NCBI RefSeq assembly: GCF_025643335.1
Contig: NZ_CP092489.1
Span: 2,304,501-2,368,500, forward strand
Length of the DNA: 64,000 nucleotides
From: Endozoicomonas sp. Mp262
GTDB lineage: Bacteria; Pseudomonadota; Gammaproteobacteria; Pseudomonadales; Endozoicomonadaceae
Direction: 5' to 3'
Both the position numbers and the translations under genes were made by a program. How positions within the stretch are numbered: the stretch's first letter is position 1; each line of letters begins with the position of its first letter. A model generated the notes under the pieces. The model was not told the DNA's origin, searched no databases, and worked only from the letters and a program-made list of their open reading frames with translations. This document shows positions 1 to 9,895 of the stretch, piece after piece.

Positions 1-57
1 CTTATTCAGTGGTTGTATGGATATTCACGCTTCCCTGCACTAGTACTCAGTTACAGG

Positions 58-1461
58 TTATGCGTGAGTAGGTTTTGTCAGCAGTTCCTGAGGGGGGTAA
101 CTGGTGTTTATCTTTCCACCTAGTAACTCTTCCAGGTCAGGAATCAGGAAGGAGTCATCTTCACAGGCAAAGCTGATACTGGTGCCACTGGCACCCGCCC
201 GTCCGGTTCTGCCAATGCGGTGAACGTAATCTTCAAGGTCTTCAGGCAAGTGGTAATTGATAACATGGCTGATGCCGTCAATATGTATACCCCTGCCAGC
301 AACATCGGTGGCAACAAGAACGGCTATGTTGCCCTGGCGGAAGTTTTCCAGTGTTCTGAGTCGCTTGTTCTGGGGAACTTCCCCGGAAATCTGGTCAGCT
401 CTGATACCACTTCTCTGTAGTCTTTCAGTCAACTTCCGGGTCTGGTCGCGTCGGTTAGTAAACACAATTACCCGTTTAAGTTGTTTTTGGTTTATCAGGT
501 TAACAAGCAGGGGGTACTTTTGCTGGCTGGTAACGATGTATATTTTTTGGTCAACGGTGTCGGTGGCGAGGCTATCGGGTTCAATCTCCACCTTGACGGG
601 TTGCCAGGTCCACTGTTCTCCAAGCCTCAGTACTTCATCGGTAAAGGTGGCTGAAAACAGGAGTGTCTGGCGGTCACCTGGCCGGGGTGTCATCCGGACA
701 ATACGTCGAACCTGTGGAATAAAGCCCATATCCAGCATTCGATCGGCTTCATCAATAATCAGGGTTTCCACCAGGTCCAGGTGCAGGTCCCTGCGCTCAC
801 AGTAATCCAGCAGTCGTCCCGGGGTTGCAACCAGGATGTCAACATAGTTTTCATTGAGTCGCTTGCGTTGTCTATCGTAATCCATGCCTCCCACAACTGT
901 GACGACGTGAAGGGGTAAGTGCTTGGTTAAATTTTCCGCATCATTGCCAATTTGAAGTGCCAGCTCACGGGTGGGGGCAATAATGACAGCTCTTGGCTCT
1001 CCGAGGTATCGGGGGGAGGGAGCCGGAATGTCTACTAACTGTTTGATGGTACTCAGCAGAAAAGCGGCTGTTTTGCCGGTTCCCGTTTGAGCCTTGCCAA
1101 TGGCATCCCGTCCGGCCAGGGTGCTACCCAGTACCTCTGCCTGGATAGGTGTGCAGTATTTAAAACCTAAATCCTGAATGGCATGCATCAGGCCATCAGG
1201 TAGCTCAAAGTCGTGGAAACGGGTTTTGTCGGCTTCGGGTTCCACTTTGAACTGGCTGATATCCCAGGCGGGTTGTTGATGTTTGTGATGAGAGGAGTGC
1301 CTGGCTTTTCCTGTCTTATGGCTACGGGGAGATCTGGCTTTTGGTGAATGGCTACCAGAGGTGGGGGGCGCTTCGAAGTGCTGCCTGGAGTCTGATCTCC
1401 CACTTTTTTTGACTGGGGGAGAATCTTTCTTTTTTCCAAAAATGCCTAGAAAACCGCTCAA
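58..1461 (-). CDS. rhlB: DEAD-box ATP-dependent RNA helicase, RhlB type
   Basis: This 467-residue protein unwinds RNA duplexes with ATP. RhlB in enterobacteria works with RNase E in the degradosome. The first 75 or so residues are a low-complexity basic tail rich in Ser, His, Lys and Arg. The helicase core follows, with the Walker A motif [24 protein letters not shown], the DEAD box in [16 protein letters not shown], and the C-terminal [10 protein letters not shown] and [10 protein letters not shown] motifs. The N-terminal tail resembles those of Pseudomonas RhlB proteins more than the compact E. coli form. The gene stands alone. RhlB is preferred over RhlE because of the [14 protein letters not shown] segment, but the paralogue assignment is from memory of the families. 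Confidence 0.87.
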   Translation of the reverse strand: MSGFLGIFGKKKDSPPVKKSGRSDSRQHFEAPPTSGSHSPKARSPRSHKTGKARHSSHHKHQQPAWDISQFKVEPEADKTRFHDFELPDGLMHAIQDLGFKYCTPIQAEVLGSTLAGRDAIGKAQTGTGKTAAFLLSTIKQLVDIPAPSPRYLGEPRAVIIAPTRELALQIGNDAENLTKHLPLHVVTVVGGMDYDRQRKRLNENYVDILVATPGRLLDYCERRDLHLDLVETLIIDEADRMLDMGFIPQVRRIVRMTPRPGDRQTLLFSATFTDEVLRLGEQWTWQPVKVEIEPDSLATDTVDQKIYIVTSQQKYPLLVNLINQKQLKRVIVFTNRRDQTRKLTERLQRSGIRADQISGEVPQNKRLRTLENFRQGNIAVLVATDVAGRGIHIDGISHVINYHLPEDLEDYVHRIGRTGRAGASGTSISFACEDDSFLIPDLEELLGGKINTSYPPQELLTKPTHA

Positions 1462-1743
1462 TGCTTTAGTCTCGTTCCATTATTGTCAGTAAGTGGACTT
1501 GAAGCGAGTGGTTTCTGTCGTCGCTTCTGTTGACATAAGGTGATCAACAAAGCCTGAATGAAAAGGCATATTACTGACAATTGAATTGATGGTGAGCCGG
1601 GATGTTAAACCTGTATCATAGGAATAGCTCCGGTTTTTCAATGATAAAGCTTTGGTGTCTGTCATGGAATACGAAGGTATGCGAGGTGTTAATTTTATGC
1701 TCCAGACAAACCCTTGACTGCCAGTTTGCATTGTCACTGTTGT

Positions 1744-2061
1744 TTATACGTATTCTTTTGCCTGCTTTTCATGGCTATCAGGCTCGTGATCCCGTTTGCG
1801 TAATAATAGTCCGGGGACGCCTTTCTTCTTGTTGACCCGACGAAGTTCCTGCCTGCGCTTTTTTTCGTCCTCTTTATAAAGACGCCGCCAGAGGAAGGGC
1901 GCTATATCTTCAGGCCGAACCTGTTTCTTGAAAAAAGCGATGAAAAAGCTAGCCTCTTCCGTGAATTTACCGGCCTTTGTGGTATCAGATTCAGCTTGTG
2001 GCCTGGTTTCCGGTTCACTGCTGTAAAGCGTCATAATTTTATTTAAGGGATTGAACTGCAT
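1744..2061 (-). CDS. Small charged protein of unknown function
   Basis: I do not recognise this 105-residue protein. AGGA lies about 8 bases before the ATG, which supports translation. The sequence has no signal peptide or membrane segment. Its C-terminal half is strongly basic (runs such as KEDEKKRRQELRRVNKKK) after a short aromatic stretch, FFIAFFKKQVRPEDIAPFLW. That pattern would suit a nucleic-acid or ribosome-associated protein, but this is only a guess. It lies between rhlB and pyrI, all on the minus strand, with gaps of about 280 and 200 bases, so it is probably its own transcription unit. Confidence 0.5.
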   Translation of the reverse strand: MQFNPLNKIMTLYSSEPETRPQAESDTTKAGKFTEEASFFIAFFKKQVRPEDIAPFLWRRLYKEDEKKRRQELRRVNKKKGVPGLLLRKRDHEPDSHEKQAKEYV

Positions 2062-2204
2062 ATTCCAAATCCTTATATCAATTATTTAATCGCCCTTGCA
2101 CTGTAAAGGGTGCTTGCCATTTAGACTATTAGACTTTGGTGGCAGAGGTAAGTTCCATGGTGGTGAACCGGGTGATATAGAGGAGGTTGAAGGGGGATAT
2201 TCTT

Positions 2205-2236
2205 CTCGTTCCCGGCCTCGGGAGTCCGGGAACGAG
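2205..2236. repeat. Palindromic repeat, CTCGTTCCC family
   Basis: Arms CTCGTTCCCGG and CCGGGAACGAG form a perfect 11-bp inverted repeat with a 10-base loop. It lies just downstream of pyrI and could fold in its transcript, but no U-run follows on the minus strand, so it is not an obvious intrinsic terminator. Related arms occur at 40820-40918, 48319-48517 and 51412-51469. Confidence 0.75.
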
Positions 2237-2261
2237 TCTATGGGCTTTGATTTATTGAATT

Positions 2262-2717
2262 TTATAATCCGGCCACAATATCTTTGCTAAATATTTTTTC
2301 ACAGTAATGGCACTTTAACTGAGTATCACCTTTATTCTGGCTGAGCTGGAAATGGCTTTGAACCGGTTCGTTATGGGAGATACAGTTTGAATTGGGGCAC
2401 TCAAAAACGCCTACCAGTTTTTCAGGAATCGCCATTTTGAACTTGCCTGTAACCTGATAATCATCAATCACATTGATTGTGGCGGTTGGGGCAAAAAGAG
2501 CCAGTTCATTGGCTTCCTGCTCGGTGAACTTTCTGTCGGCCACCTTGATAATGTCTTTTCTCCCGTGCAGCTTGCTGGGCAAATTAAAGCCAACGGTGAT
2601 CCGGGCGTCGCTATCAAGAAGATGCAGGCGGTCGAGAATTTTCACGCCCTGGCCGGCAGGAATATGGTCGATGACAGTGCCCTTTAGGATCGCTTCTACC
2701 TGAAGTTTATTGTTCAT
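2262..2717 (-). CDS. pyrI: Aspartate carbamoyltransferase regulatory subunit
   Basis: PyrI (151 residues) binds CTP and ATP and gives the PyrB6-PyrI6 holoenzyme its allosteric feedback in pyrimidine synthesis. The N-terminal allosteric domain starts NNKLQVEAI and contains the IPAGQG segment. The C-terminal zinc domain carries four cysteines, CPNSNC and CHYC, about 25 residues apart. I chose the ATG at 2717 over an upstream in-frame ATG at 2741 because AAGGAG sits 7 bases before it and the upstream codon lies inside the end of pyrB. The gene starts 10 bases after the pyrB stop, so the two are translated from one message controlled by the upstream attenuator. Confidence 0.95.
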   Translation of the reverse strand: MNNKLQVEAILKGTVIDHIPAGQGVKILDRLHLLDSDARITVGFNLPSKLHGRKDIIKVADRKFTEQEANELALFAPTATINVIDDYQVTGKFKMAIPEKLVGVFECPNSNCISHNEPVQSHFQLSQNKGDTQLKCHYCEKIFSKDIVAGL

Positions 2718-2727
2718 GACCTGCTCC

Positions 2728-3651
2728 TTAAATGGTTTCATTCAGAATAAGTGCCAGCAGTGCCTGGCGTGCGTAAACACCATTCTGTGCCTGCTGGAAG
2801 TAGTAGGCGTGAGGGGTGTGATCAACATCAACGGTGATTTCATCCACCCTTGGCAGCGGGTGAAGGACTTTCAGGTGTGCCGGCGCTCCTTTCAGGCTAT
2901 CTGCTGTCAGAATGTAGCGGGAGGCCATATGCTTATATTCCGTTTCGTCAAAGCGCTCTTTCTGAACCCGGGTCATGTAAATGATATCTGCTTCCGGTGC
3001 AATATCTTCGATGGAGCTGGCATTTCTGTAACGACAGCCCTTGGCATCCAGGTCGTCAAGAATATAGTCAGGCATAGCCAGGGCTTCGGGAGCCAGGAAA
3101 CTGAATTCGGCGTTGAAGTGAGTGAGTGCCTGGGTCAGGGAGTGAACAGTGCGGCCATATTTGAGGTCGCCGACAAAGGCAACCTTCAGGTTGTCCAGTT
3201 TGCCTTGGCATTCTTTGATACTGAACAGATCCAGCAGGGTTTGGGTGGGGTGCTGGTTAGAACCGTCACCACCATTAATAACGGGTACTGATGCGAACTC
3301 GGAAGCAAGCCGGGCGGCACCTTCCTGAGGGTGGCGCATCACAACCGCATCGGTGTAAGAGCTAATCACCTCAATGGAGTCTGCCAGGCTTTCCCCTTTT
3401 TTGGCCAGGGATGTATTGCCCCCATCTGCGAAACCAATAATTGAGCCACCCAGCCTTTGGATGGCGGTTTCAAAGGAAAGGCGGGTTCGGGTTGATGCCT
3501 CAAAAAAACAGCTGGCAATTACTCTACCCTGGAGTAGTTCGGGACGAGGTGCATTCTTTAGTGAAGCAGCCTTATCCAGAATCAGTTCCAAATCCTCACG
3601 GTCAAGATCCGATATGGAAATGATATCCCGTTTGAAAAGCCTGTTGCCCAT
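2728..3651 (-). CDS. pyrB: Aspartate carbamoyltransferase catalytic subunit
   Basis: PyrB (307 residues, close to the E. coli length) condenses carbamoyl phosphate with aspartate, the committed step of pyrimidine synthesis. The carbamoyl-phosphate loop STRTRLSFE and the HPTQTLLDL motif are intact, as are the C-terminal LHPLPR and the 80s-loop region SLAKKGESL. The ATG at 3651 is preferred to a GTG at 3660 because AGGTG is spaced 7 bases from it. It is first in a pyrB-pyrI operon. A leader peptide and attenuator lie 36 bases upstream. Confidence 0.96.
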   Translation of the reverse strand: MGNRLFKRDIISISDLDREDLELILDKAASLKNAPRPELLQGRVIASCFFEASTRTRLSFETAIQRLGGSIIGFADGGNTSLAKKGESLADSIEVISSYTDAVVMRHPQEGAARLASEFASVPVINGGDGSNQHPTQTLLDLFSIKECQGKLDNLKVAFVGDLKYGRTVHSLTQALTHFNAEFSFLAPEALAMPDYILDDLDAKGCRYRNASSIEDIAPEADIIYMTRVQKERFDETEYKHMASRYILTADSLKGAPAHLKVLHPLPRVDEITVDVDHTPHAYYFQQAQNGVYARQALLALILNETI

Positions 3652-3687
3652 AGGTTTCACCTGTTGCTTTTGCTCATTAGGCTGGTT

Positions 3688-3804
3688 TTAGCTCAAAAAA
3701 AAGCCCCTGAAACAGGGGCTTTGGAAATGACCTTGGTAACGGAAAAAAATAATGGGGCAGGCATGCTTGCCTGCTGACAGGGCGGCTGGAATATATGCAA
3801 CCAT
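3688..3804 (-). CDS. pyrL: pyrBI leader peptide (PyrL-like)
   Basis: A 38-codon ORF beginning MVAYIPAALS reads through a U-rich tract (message ATTATTTTTTTCC, 3741-3753) and then through the attenuator hairpin, stopping at TAA just past the U-run. This is the architecture of the E. coli pyrBI leader. When UTP is low, polymerase pauses at the U-rich tract, the translating ribosome catches up and blocks the hairpin, and pyrBI is expressed. E. coli PyrL also begins MV and also ends a little past its hairpin. The longer overlapping frame that starts at 3934 would begin inside the predicted promoter and is less likely. The ribosome site is weak (GGGGAAAAACAGAG). Confidence 0.62.
   Translation of the reverse strand: MVAYIPAALSAGKHACPIIFFRYQGHFQSPCFRGFFLS
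3695..3720 (-). terminator. pyrBI attenuator
   Basis: On the minus strand, AGCCCCTG-TTT-CAGGGGCT forms a perfect 8-bp stem followed by a run of seven to eight T. It is upstream of pyrB, not at the end of a gene, and is overlapped by the leader peptide, so it reads as a UTP-responsive attenuator. It could also end read-through from fhs. Confidence 0.8.
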
Positions 3805-3906
3805 CTCTGTTTTTCCCCGTTACTATTAAAACCAGATTAACTTCAGCGGCAATTACAGGCAATGGTGGATGATCATTTTGCCTGAGCTGCCGACAAATTG
3901 CCGGGT

Positions 3907-3934
3907 ATTTTACGTATATTTCTATGGGGGTCAA
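3907..3934 (-). promoter_or_regulatory. Predicted pyrBI promoter
   Basis: The minus strand has TTGACC (3934-3929), a 16-base spacer and TAAAAT (3912-3907), a good sigma-70 match. It lies about 100 bases before the leader ATG. Confidence 0.6.
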
Positions 3935-3984
3935 GGTTTTTTGTACAATGGTTCCATAGTATTCAAGCTTCCCTGCCTGAATGC

Positions 3985-5733
3985 TTAACTCAACCCGGTA
4001 ATATGCCCTTCACTGTCAATATCAATATTCATATAACCCGGTTTGGAACCCAGTCCGGGCATGGTCATCACCTTGCCACAGAGGATGTAGACAAAGCCGG
4101 CACCGGCAGATACCCGGACTTCCCGAACAGGAAAATCAAAGCCCTTGGGAGCACCTTTCTGGCTTGGGTCATGGGAAATAGAAAGTGGAGTTTTAGCCAT
4201 ACAAACCGGCAGTTTGCCATAGCCTTCAGCTTCCAACCGGACAATTTGCTGTTCAGCCTGTTCAGAGAAATTAACCTTGGCTGCACCATACCCCTTGATG
4301 GCGATGGCCTTTATTTTATCTCTGAGTCCGGATTCCAGGGGATACAGGCGCTGGAAGTGGGCAGGCTTATTGCTGGCTTGTTCAACGGCACTGGCAACGG
4401 CCATGGCACCTTCACCGCCAAAGCGGAAGGTGTCGCTGATGGCCACCTCGTCAGCCCCGAGAATTCGGGTTTGCTTAAGCAGCCAGTCCAGTTCCTGCTG
4501 GGTGTCTTCCGGGAAGCGGTTTACAGCAACCACCACAGGGAGGCCGTAACGTTTAACGTTATTAATATGCCAGCTCAGGTTGGATAACCCTTTATCCAGG
4601 GCTGCCATATTAGGTTCAACCATTCCCTTATCAAAGGGGCGACCCGGTTTAAGGTCAAAAAGTCCGGAATGGGATTTCAACCCGCGCAGGGAGCATACCA
4701 GTACCACGGCATCCGGTGTCTTGCCGGAATAACGGGCTTTGATGTTACAGAATTTTTCCAGGCCCATATCGGAACCAAAGCCTGCCTCTGTCACAACGTA
4801 GTCCGCCAGTTTCAGGGCGATTTTATCGGCCAGAATGGAAGAATTGCCATGGGCAATATTGGCAAAGGGACCCGCGTGAATCAGACAGGCGCCGCCTTCC
4901 AGGTTCTGCATCAGGGTCGGGTTGATGGCATCTTTCATAATGGCAGTCATGGCTCCGGCCACTCTAAGCATTTCTGCGGTGACCGGGTTGCCATCCAGGT
5001 CATAGGCCAGAATGATATTACCAATACGTCGCCGCATATCCTGAAGGCTGTCTGTGAGAGCCAGAATCGCCATCAGTTCTGAGGCTACGGTGATATCAAA
5101 GCCCTCTTCCCTGGGGACGCCATTGAGGTTTTTGGGTGAATTGCCGGGAAGTCCGGTAGTAATTGCGCGTAAGGCCCGGTCATTATGGTCAACCACCCGT
5201 TTCCAGAGGATGCGGTCTTTATCAATTTTCAGGGCTTTCAGGCCGCTGCGTTGTTCAAAGGCGTCATAACCTTCCCGTTCCTCATGGTAAAGGCGACTGT
5301 CCAGTGCCGCTGAAGCCAGGTTATGAGCGCTGCTGATGGCATGGATATCACCCGTCAAGTGCAGGTTAAAGTCCTCCATGGGAACCACCTGGGCATAACC
5401 TCCGCCGGCAGCTCCCCCTTTTATGCCAAATACCGGACCCATGCTGGGTTGGCGAATACAGCTGATCGCCTTGCGACCCAGCATGGACAGTCCCATGGTC
5501 AGGCCAATGGTGTTGACAGTTTTTCCTTCTCCAAACGGAGTTGGGGTAATAGCACTGACCAGGATCAGTTTGCCTTCTTTTTTATCTTTGAGTTTATCCA
5601 GGGTCTCGATGCGGACTTTAGCTTTATAGTGTCCATGCGGTTCAATATCATGGAGATCGAGGCCAAGTCGGGTAGCAATATCGGTGATAGGTGATAAGCG
5701 TGCGCTGCGGGAAATTTCAATATCTGACTTCAT
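3985..5733 (-). CDS. fhs: Formate--tetrahydrofolate ligase
   Basis: This enzyme makes 10-formyl-THF from formate, THF and ATP, feeding one-carbon units to purine and fMet synthesis. The ATP-binding motif [10 protein letters not shown] is near residue 65. The family segments [17 protein letters not shown]-like HLTGDIHAI and the glycine-rich C-terminus are intact. From the ATG at 5733 it has 582 residues, slightly longer than the common 556-560. That ATG is chosen because family similarity begins at SDIEISRSA and a G-rich ribosome site (AAGGGGGGG) lies upstream. A start 57 bases earlier is possible but adds an unconserved tail. It is transcribed alone towards pyrBI. Confidence 0.95.
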   Translation of the reverse strand: MKSDIEISRSARLSPITDIATRLGLDLHDIEPHGHYKAKVRIETLDKLKDKKEGKLILVSAITPTPFGEGKTVNTIGLTMGLSMLGRKAISCIRQPSMGPVFGIKGGAAGGGYAQVVPMEDFNLHLTGDIHAISSAHNLASAALDSRLYHEEREGYDAFEQRSGLKALKIDKDRILWKRVVDHNDRALRAITTGLPGNSPKNLNGVPREEGFDITVASELMAILALTDSLQDMRRRIGNIILAYDLDGNPVTAEMLRVAGAMTAIMKDAINPTLMQNLEGGACLIHAGPFANIAHGNSSILADKIALKLADYVVTEAGFGSDMGLEKFCNIKARYSGKTPDAVVLVCSLRGLKSHSGLFDLKPGRPFDKGMVEPNMAALDKGLSNLSWHINNVKRYGLPVVVAVNRFPEDTQQELDWLLKQTRILGADEVAISDTFRFGGEGAMAVASAVEQASNKPAHFQRLYPLESGLRDKIKAIAIKGYGAAKVNFSEQAEQQIVRLEAEGYGKLPVCMAKTPLSISHDPSQKGAPKGFDFPVREVRVSAGAGFVYILCGKVMTMPGLGSKPGYMNIDIDSEGHITGLS

Positions 5734-5873
5734 GAAACTGGGAACCCCCCCTTGATTCAAGCTGTTAAAGCCATCTTGCAGGAGGGGCAATAGTGACAGA
5801 AAGCCGTTGATATAAGATTGATCTAAGGCATGGAATGTTTCTCGTTATTTAATTATATGGATACCCCTTTATC

Positions 5874-7682
5874 CTATTTGTGCCACATGGCTTCCAGCAC
5901 ATGGTAGTGGGGGTTACCCGTTCGAGGACGGTCAAGGTCATGCCAATAGGCAATGTGGTTCTGGTTGTCATGCCAGCGGGGGATTACGTAATAATTCCAT
6001 AGCAGTACCCTGTCCAGTGCTTTAGTAACATCAATGATTTCATCGTATGTTGAGGCTTCCCTTAACTGCTTCACCAGTTTGTCGACGATTGGCTGGTTGA
6101 CTCCCGCTAAATTATTGCTGCCAGGTTCCTTAGCCGCACTACTGCTCCAGTTATTGGTTTGCTCTGAGCCGGGAAAGGGTGAATGGATGAAGTGCCAGCT
6201 GGCCATTTCGAAATTGAATTCCTTGATCCTTTTTCGGTATTGACTGACATCCAGCGTTTGAATATTCATGGTGATGCCAATATCAGCCAAACTCTTTTTA
6301 AAAGGCTGGGTAACTCGCTCTGCTCCTGGGGAGTCAAGAAGCAGGGTGAAAGAAAACAGCTGGTTGGTTTCCCTGTGACGCATTTTACCTTTGTCAAGAT
6401 GCCAGCCCGCCTGCTTTAACAGTTGTATGGCTGTTTTTTTATGGTTCCGGCTATTTCCATTGCCATCCGATACTGGTAGCGATGGCGGCAAGGTAAAAAG
6501 CTCTGGAGGAAGCTGGCTTTTATAGGGCACCAATAACTTTAACTCACCGGGAGAGGGTAACCCGGTTGCCATCAATGGCGTATTGCTAAAAAAGCTGGTG
6601 GTTCTTGTTTCATTGGAATGCAGTAGATAGTTATTGATCCACTCAAAATCAAAAACCTGAAGCAGTGCTTTTCTAACCGGCCTGTTTTTAAAAAGGGGGA
6701 TACGGGTATTGAAAACCAGGGAACTCATACCGGGAGGGTGCAGGTTCGGGACATTTTCCTTAATCACCTCTCCCTTTTGAACCGCCCGAAAGTCATAGCT
6801 TTCATACCAGGTCTTGGTATCAAACTCATAACGGAAATTATAAAGGCCTGCCCGAAAAGCCTCCATGGCGGCATGGCTATCCCGGTAGTAATCAATTTTA
6901 ATCTGGTCAAAATTAAAGAGTCCTTTTCTCACCGGAAGGTTCTCTGCCCAATAGTTTTTTACTTTTTCATAGGTGATTGACCGGCCTAATTGAAGCTCCT
7001 TGACTCTCATGGGGCCACTGCTGACTGGAGGGGTGGTTAAACCTGTACTAAATGAACGGCCTTGCCAGTAGTGTTTAGGCATTACGGGAATAAAGGCCAG
7101 GTAAGCCATAACCTTTATACCGCGCCCCGGACCCAGGTGGAAGATAACTTTGTCAGGTGATGGGTTACTGACGCTGATTACATCCCTTAAGATGTTTTTA
7201 ATAAAGGGAGAGCCGGATTCCTGAAGCATTTTAAAGGTAAAAACAACATCTTCAGAGGTGATTGGCCTGCGGTCATCAAAGCGAGCCAGAGGGTTCATGT
7301 TAAAGGCAACCCAGCCATAATCATCGGGATGTTCAAAGCTTTTGGCTATCAGGGGATAGAGTGTATAGGGTTCATCGGCGGACCGGGTCATCAGGCGGTC
7401 GTGGATAGTATATAGACCACTTGCCGCACGGCCTTTGGTGTTATAGGAGTTGAGTGTGTCAAAGGTGCCAATGGCTGCCAGTTTCAGTGTTCCGCCTTTG
7501 GGGGCATCAGGATTGACGTAGTCAAAGTGTTGAAAATTATCTGAATAGGCGGCGTCACCGATAAGTGACAAGCTGTATCGGATATGCACTTTAGTGGCTT
7601 GTTCAGCAGGTCGTGCCGCAGAGGCAAAGGAGAACAATGCCAGGATTGCGCTTGCAAATAACAGTGTCTTGATGTTGGCCAT
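5874..7682 (-). CDS. YejA-type peptide/microcin-C-like ABC transporter substrate-binding protein
   Basis: This 602-residue family 5 extracellular solute-binding protein has a signal peptide of about 22 residues (hydrophobic core LLFASAILALFSFASA). The opening FDYVNPDAPKGGTLKLAAIGTFDTLN is the signature of the YejA branch, which delivers oligopeptides and microcin-C-type compounds to a YejBEF permease in enterobacteria. The remaining domains follow the usual bilobal SBP pattern. No yejBEF genes are next to it, so the membrane partner must be elsewhere. It lies 140 bases downstream of fhs on the same strand, but the promoter region beyond 7682 suggests its own unit. Substrate is not determinable here. 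Confidence 0.87.
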   Translation of the reverse strand: MANIKTLLFASAILALFSFASAARPAEQATKVHIRYSLSLIGDAAYSDNFQHFDYVNPDAPKGGTLKLAAIGTFDTLNSYNTKGRAASGLYTIHDRLMTRSADEPYTLYPLIAKSFEHPDDYGWVAFNMNPLARFDDRRPITSEDVVFTFKMLQESGSPFIKNILRDVISVSNPSPDKVIFHLGPGRGIKVMAYLAFIPVMPKHYWQGRSFSTGLTTPPVSSGPMRVKELQLGRSITYEKVKNYWAENLPVRKGLFNFDQIKIDYYRDSHAAMEAFRAGLYNFRYEFDTKTWYESYDFRAVQKGEVIKENVPNLHPPGMSSLVFNTRIPLFKNRPVRKALLQVFDFEWINNYLLHSNETRTTSFFSNTPLMATGLPSPGELKLLVPYKSQLPPELFTLPPSLPVSDGNGNSRNHKKTAIQLLKQAGWHLDKGKMRHRETNQLFSFTLLLDSPGAERVTQPFKKSLADIGITMNIQTLDVSQYRKRIKEFNFEMASWHFIHSPFPGSEQTNNWSSSAAKEPGSNNLAGVNQPIVDKLVKQLREASTYDEIIDVTKALDRVLLWNYYVIPRWHDNQNHIAYWHDLDRPRTGNPHYHVLEAMWHK

Positions 7683-7930
7683 GTTGACTGTTGGTTATCA
7701 TCCATCTTGGTATTTTAAAGTTATAGATGAATTGAACCTTCATTGTGCACTAATCGCAGGTAGGTTTTTAACTTTTTTGCCGATAAGAGATAGATGTACT
7801 AACCCGGGTATTTTGATTGACCACTGAGGTACAAAGGTTCGAAAATTTATTGTTTGAAAATAAAAAGCTGTGCCTGTGTATCATCCTTGATGAAAAAAGA
7901 TCAGTAAATTATTAAGAAAGGTAGCCAGCC

Positions 7931-9895
7931 ATGGGACCCACTGATAAGCCTTCTGTACCAAAAACACCGGAAGTAGATAGAAAAAGTGTGCTGGAGAATG
8001 AGGGTGCAAGTGGTTCTGACTCAGGTGATAGTGGAACAGCTAAAAAGGGCCTGTTCAGGGGAAGAAAGCTTTTCCGGAAGGATAATGAACAAAAGCCGAC
8101 CGCTCGTTTTTATGGAGTGGATGATGAGTTAAAGAGTGATGATGTTAAAGGGCCATCAAGATTTTATACAGACGAAAATAATGGCCCTACCCCGGTCAGG
8201 AAGTATAGCCCCGATTCTGTGTTAAAAAGAAAGACGACTGGAAGTGATGCACCCGGGAAAAATATCAAAGCCTGTATCAGTGCCGTTAATGAAGGACGGT
8301 TGATCACTCCTGAGGAGTTTTATGGGATTGCCGGAAAACCTAATGCTATTGGAGATGTAGAATACAAACAGTTGGGAAAATTATTGCAAGGATGTCAGGG
8401 TGTATTTTCTGACGTCGGGAAAGCGGCGTTACCATTGGCTGAGGTCTTTGCTAAAGTGCTTGATTTGCGAGAGAAGGCCCAAGCTTTTGTTGAAAAATAC
8501 GGTGGCAGGCGCAAAAGTGATAAACATAACGAGCGGATCAGGGCCGTTGAATCGTTATTGTTTGTGATAGATGAAAGTGTTTTGGCAAATAAAAAAGCAA
8601 GTCAGGTTTTGTGTGATAGCCTTGGCCAGGGAGCTGCCGACTTGACGGGAAAAAGGCTTCTTAAGTCGCTTTTTTCCCAGCCCAGGGTTTTTAGGAAATT
8701 ACTCAGTACTATGTCTTTAGTGGAGTTATTAACGTTTTCCAATGCCTGTCAACGAATAAAGCAAAATGATTGTAGAGTGGCTAGTGCATTTATGTCGGGC
8801 GCTAGTAATGCCTTATCCCGACTCTCCAGTGCAGAAATAAAACGGCAGTATGAGCTTTACTTGCAGTCTACCCAGGATGAAAATGCGACATACAGTGTAT
8901 CGGATAATTCTTCCCTCGAACGAAACCGGGTTTTAATGGATATTGCCCGAAGTTTTTTTGATGGAGAAGGAACCTCTACGGATGTGGTTGCTGCAGCACT
9001 CTATCAATCTTATCAAGACGGCAACCTGACTATGAGTATGCTGGACCAGGTCAGTGAGTCTGCCGCCATTCCCTTTGGATTTGTTTATGGTGATCCGGAA
9101 TCAGCACCGGAGGCATTAATTCAGTTAGAACAGGATTTTAAGGATCAGGGAATGCAGTCGTTGGAAATCGGGAAAGATTTTTTTTCCTTTCTGGAAGAAT
9201 GCAGGAAAGATCCCAATCTTTTACTTAAAAACCCAAAGTATGCAGGTACTTTTTTAAAAATAAAACAATCGGCAATTATGCTGGCAGGGGAGCCTGGAAG
9301 TCATAATGATGGCTATAGGGATTTTGTTCAGGAATGGGATAAACTCCGTTTTAGAGTAATGCCAGATTATAATAATGCACATGGAAAGGATGATTTGGTA
9401 GACACTGTTGTACTCTCTTTGGAAGCATTTAAAATAACACCTGATTGGCTAAAGCGATTGAATGCAGCTCAGGGAAATTTGCAGGAGGTCAGAAGCCTGT
9501 TAAATGAAATGGGATGGCGGAAATCACCGGATCATATTAATTTTAGACATCAGCTTAAGGTAGCCAGCTCCGAAGAGAGTAAAGGCAGAGTGAAAGCCCT
9601 GGCATGCCAGGATTGCTTATTTCGTTATTTTGCCAAGCGAGCCGGTTTTGAACCTGCCGTTTTATCGCCAGACCCCCAGCGTAAATCCAAGCCCGCACTG
9701 AAGCCGGAAATAAAACCAAAGCCCCGGCACCTTTCTCCGGTAGCTCAAGCCAGGGAGCAAGCTGAAATGCCCGTTTTGAAGAAAGGAAAGCGTCCAGCTG
9801 AAGAGAGGGAGGGGGTGGTTAAACCAAAACCTCTGGGGCCGAAGCCAAAGCTACCAAAGATCGATGGCTCAAAGTCCCGGCCCCATGAGGGTTGA
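7931..9895 (+). CDS. Large protein of unknown function with charged N-terminus and Pro/Lys-rich tail
   Basis: I do not recognise this 654-residue protein. An AAGG site precedes the ATG. It has no signal peptide or membrane segment. Residues 1-115 are disordered-looking, acidic then basic (RGRKLFRK), and contain two short related blocks around ARFYG and SRFYT. Residues about 120-555 look mostly helical. Residues about 580-654 are rich in Pro and Lys (repeated KPK, KPKP). The modular make-up resembles secreted effectors or scaffold proteins of host-associated bacteria, but no catalytic motif is visible. It ends exactly where the convergent yfaE begins its stop codon, with no terminator between them. 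Confidence 0.7.
   Translation: MGPTDKPSVPKTPEVDRKSVLENEGASGSDSGDSGTAKKGLFRGRKLFRKDNEQKPTARFYGVDDELKSDDVKGPSRFYTDENNGPTPVRKYSPDSVLKRKTTGSDAPGKNIKACISAVNEGRLITPEEFYGIAGKPNAIGDVEYKQLGKLLQGCQGVFSDVGKAALPLAEVFAKVLDLREKAQAFVEKYGGRRKSDKHNERIRAVESLLFVIDESVLANKKASQVLCDSLGQGAADLTGKRLLKSLFSQPRVFRKLLSTMSLVELLTFSNACQRIKQNDCRVASAFMSGASNALSRLSSAEIKRQYELYLQSTQDENATYSVSDNSSLERNRVLMDIARSFFDGEGTSTDVVAAALYQSYQDGNLTMSMLDQVSESAAIPFGFVYGDPESAPEALIQLEQDFKDQGMQSLEIGKDFFSFLEECRKDPNLLLKNPKYAGTFLKIKQSAIMLAGEPGSHNDGYRDFVQEWDKLRFRVMPDYNNAHGKDDLVDTVVLSLEAFKITPDWLKRLNAAQGNLQEVRSLLNEMGWRKSPDHINFRHQLKVASSEESKGRVKALACQDCLFRYFAKRAGFEPAVLSPDPQRKSKPALKPEIKPKPRHLSPVAQAREQAEMPVLKKGKRPAEEREGVVKPKPLGPKPKLPKIDGSKSRPHEG

Noticed and set aside
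2096-2290. 64-codon plus-strand ORF between the small gene and pyrI
   Set aside because: It crosses a palindromic repeat and overlaps the pyrI end. No ribosome site or family.
3677-3934. 85-codon frame over the pyrBI leader
   Set aside because: Its ATG lies in the predicted -35 region. A shorter ORF from 3804 fits the leader better. The end of this frame does recall E. coli PyrL (PHYFFPL), so the choice of frame is not final.
5734-5790. Longer N-terminus for formate-THF ligase
   Set aside because: The extra 19 residues are unlike the family, and ATG at 5733 fits better.
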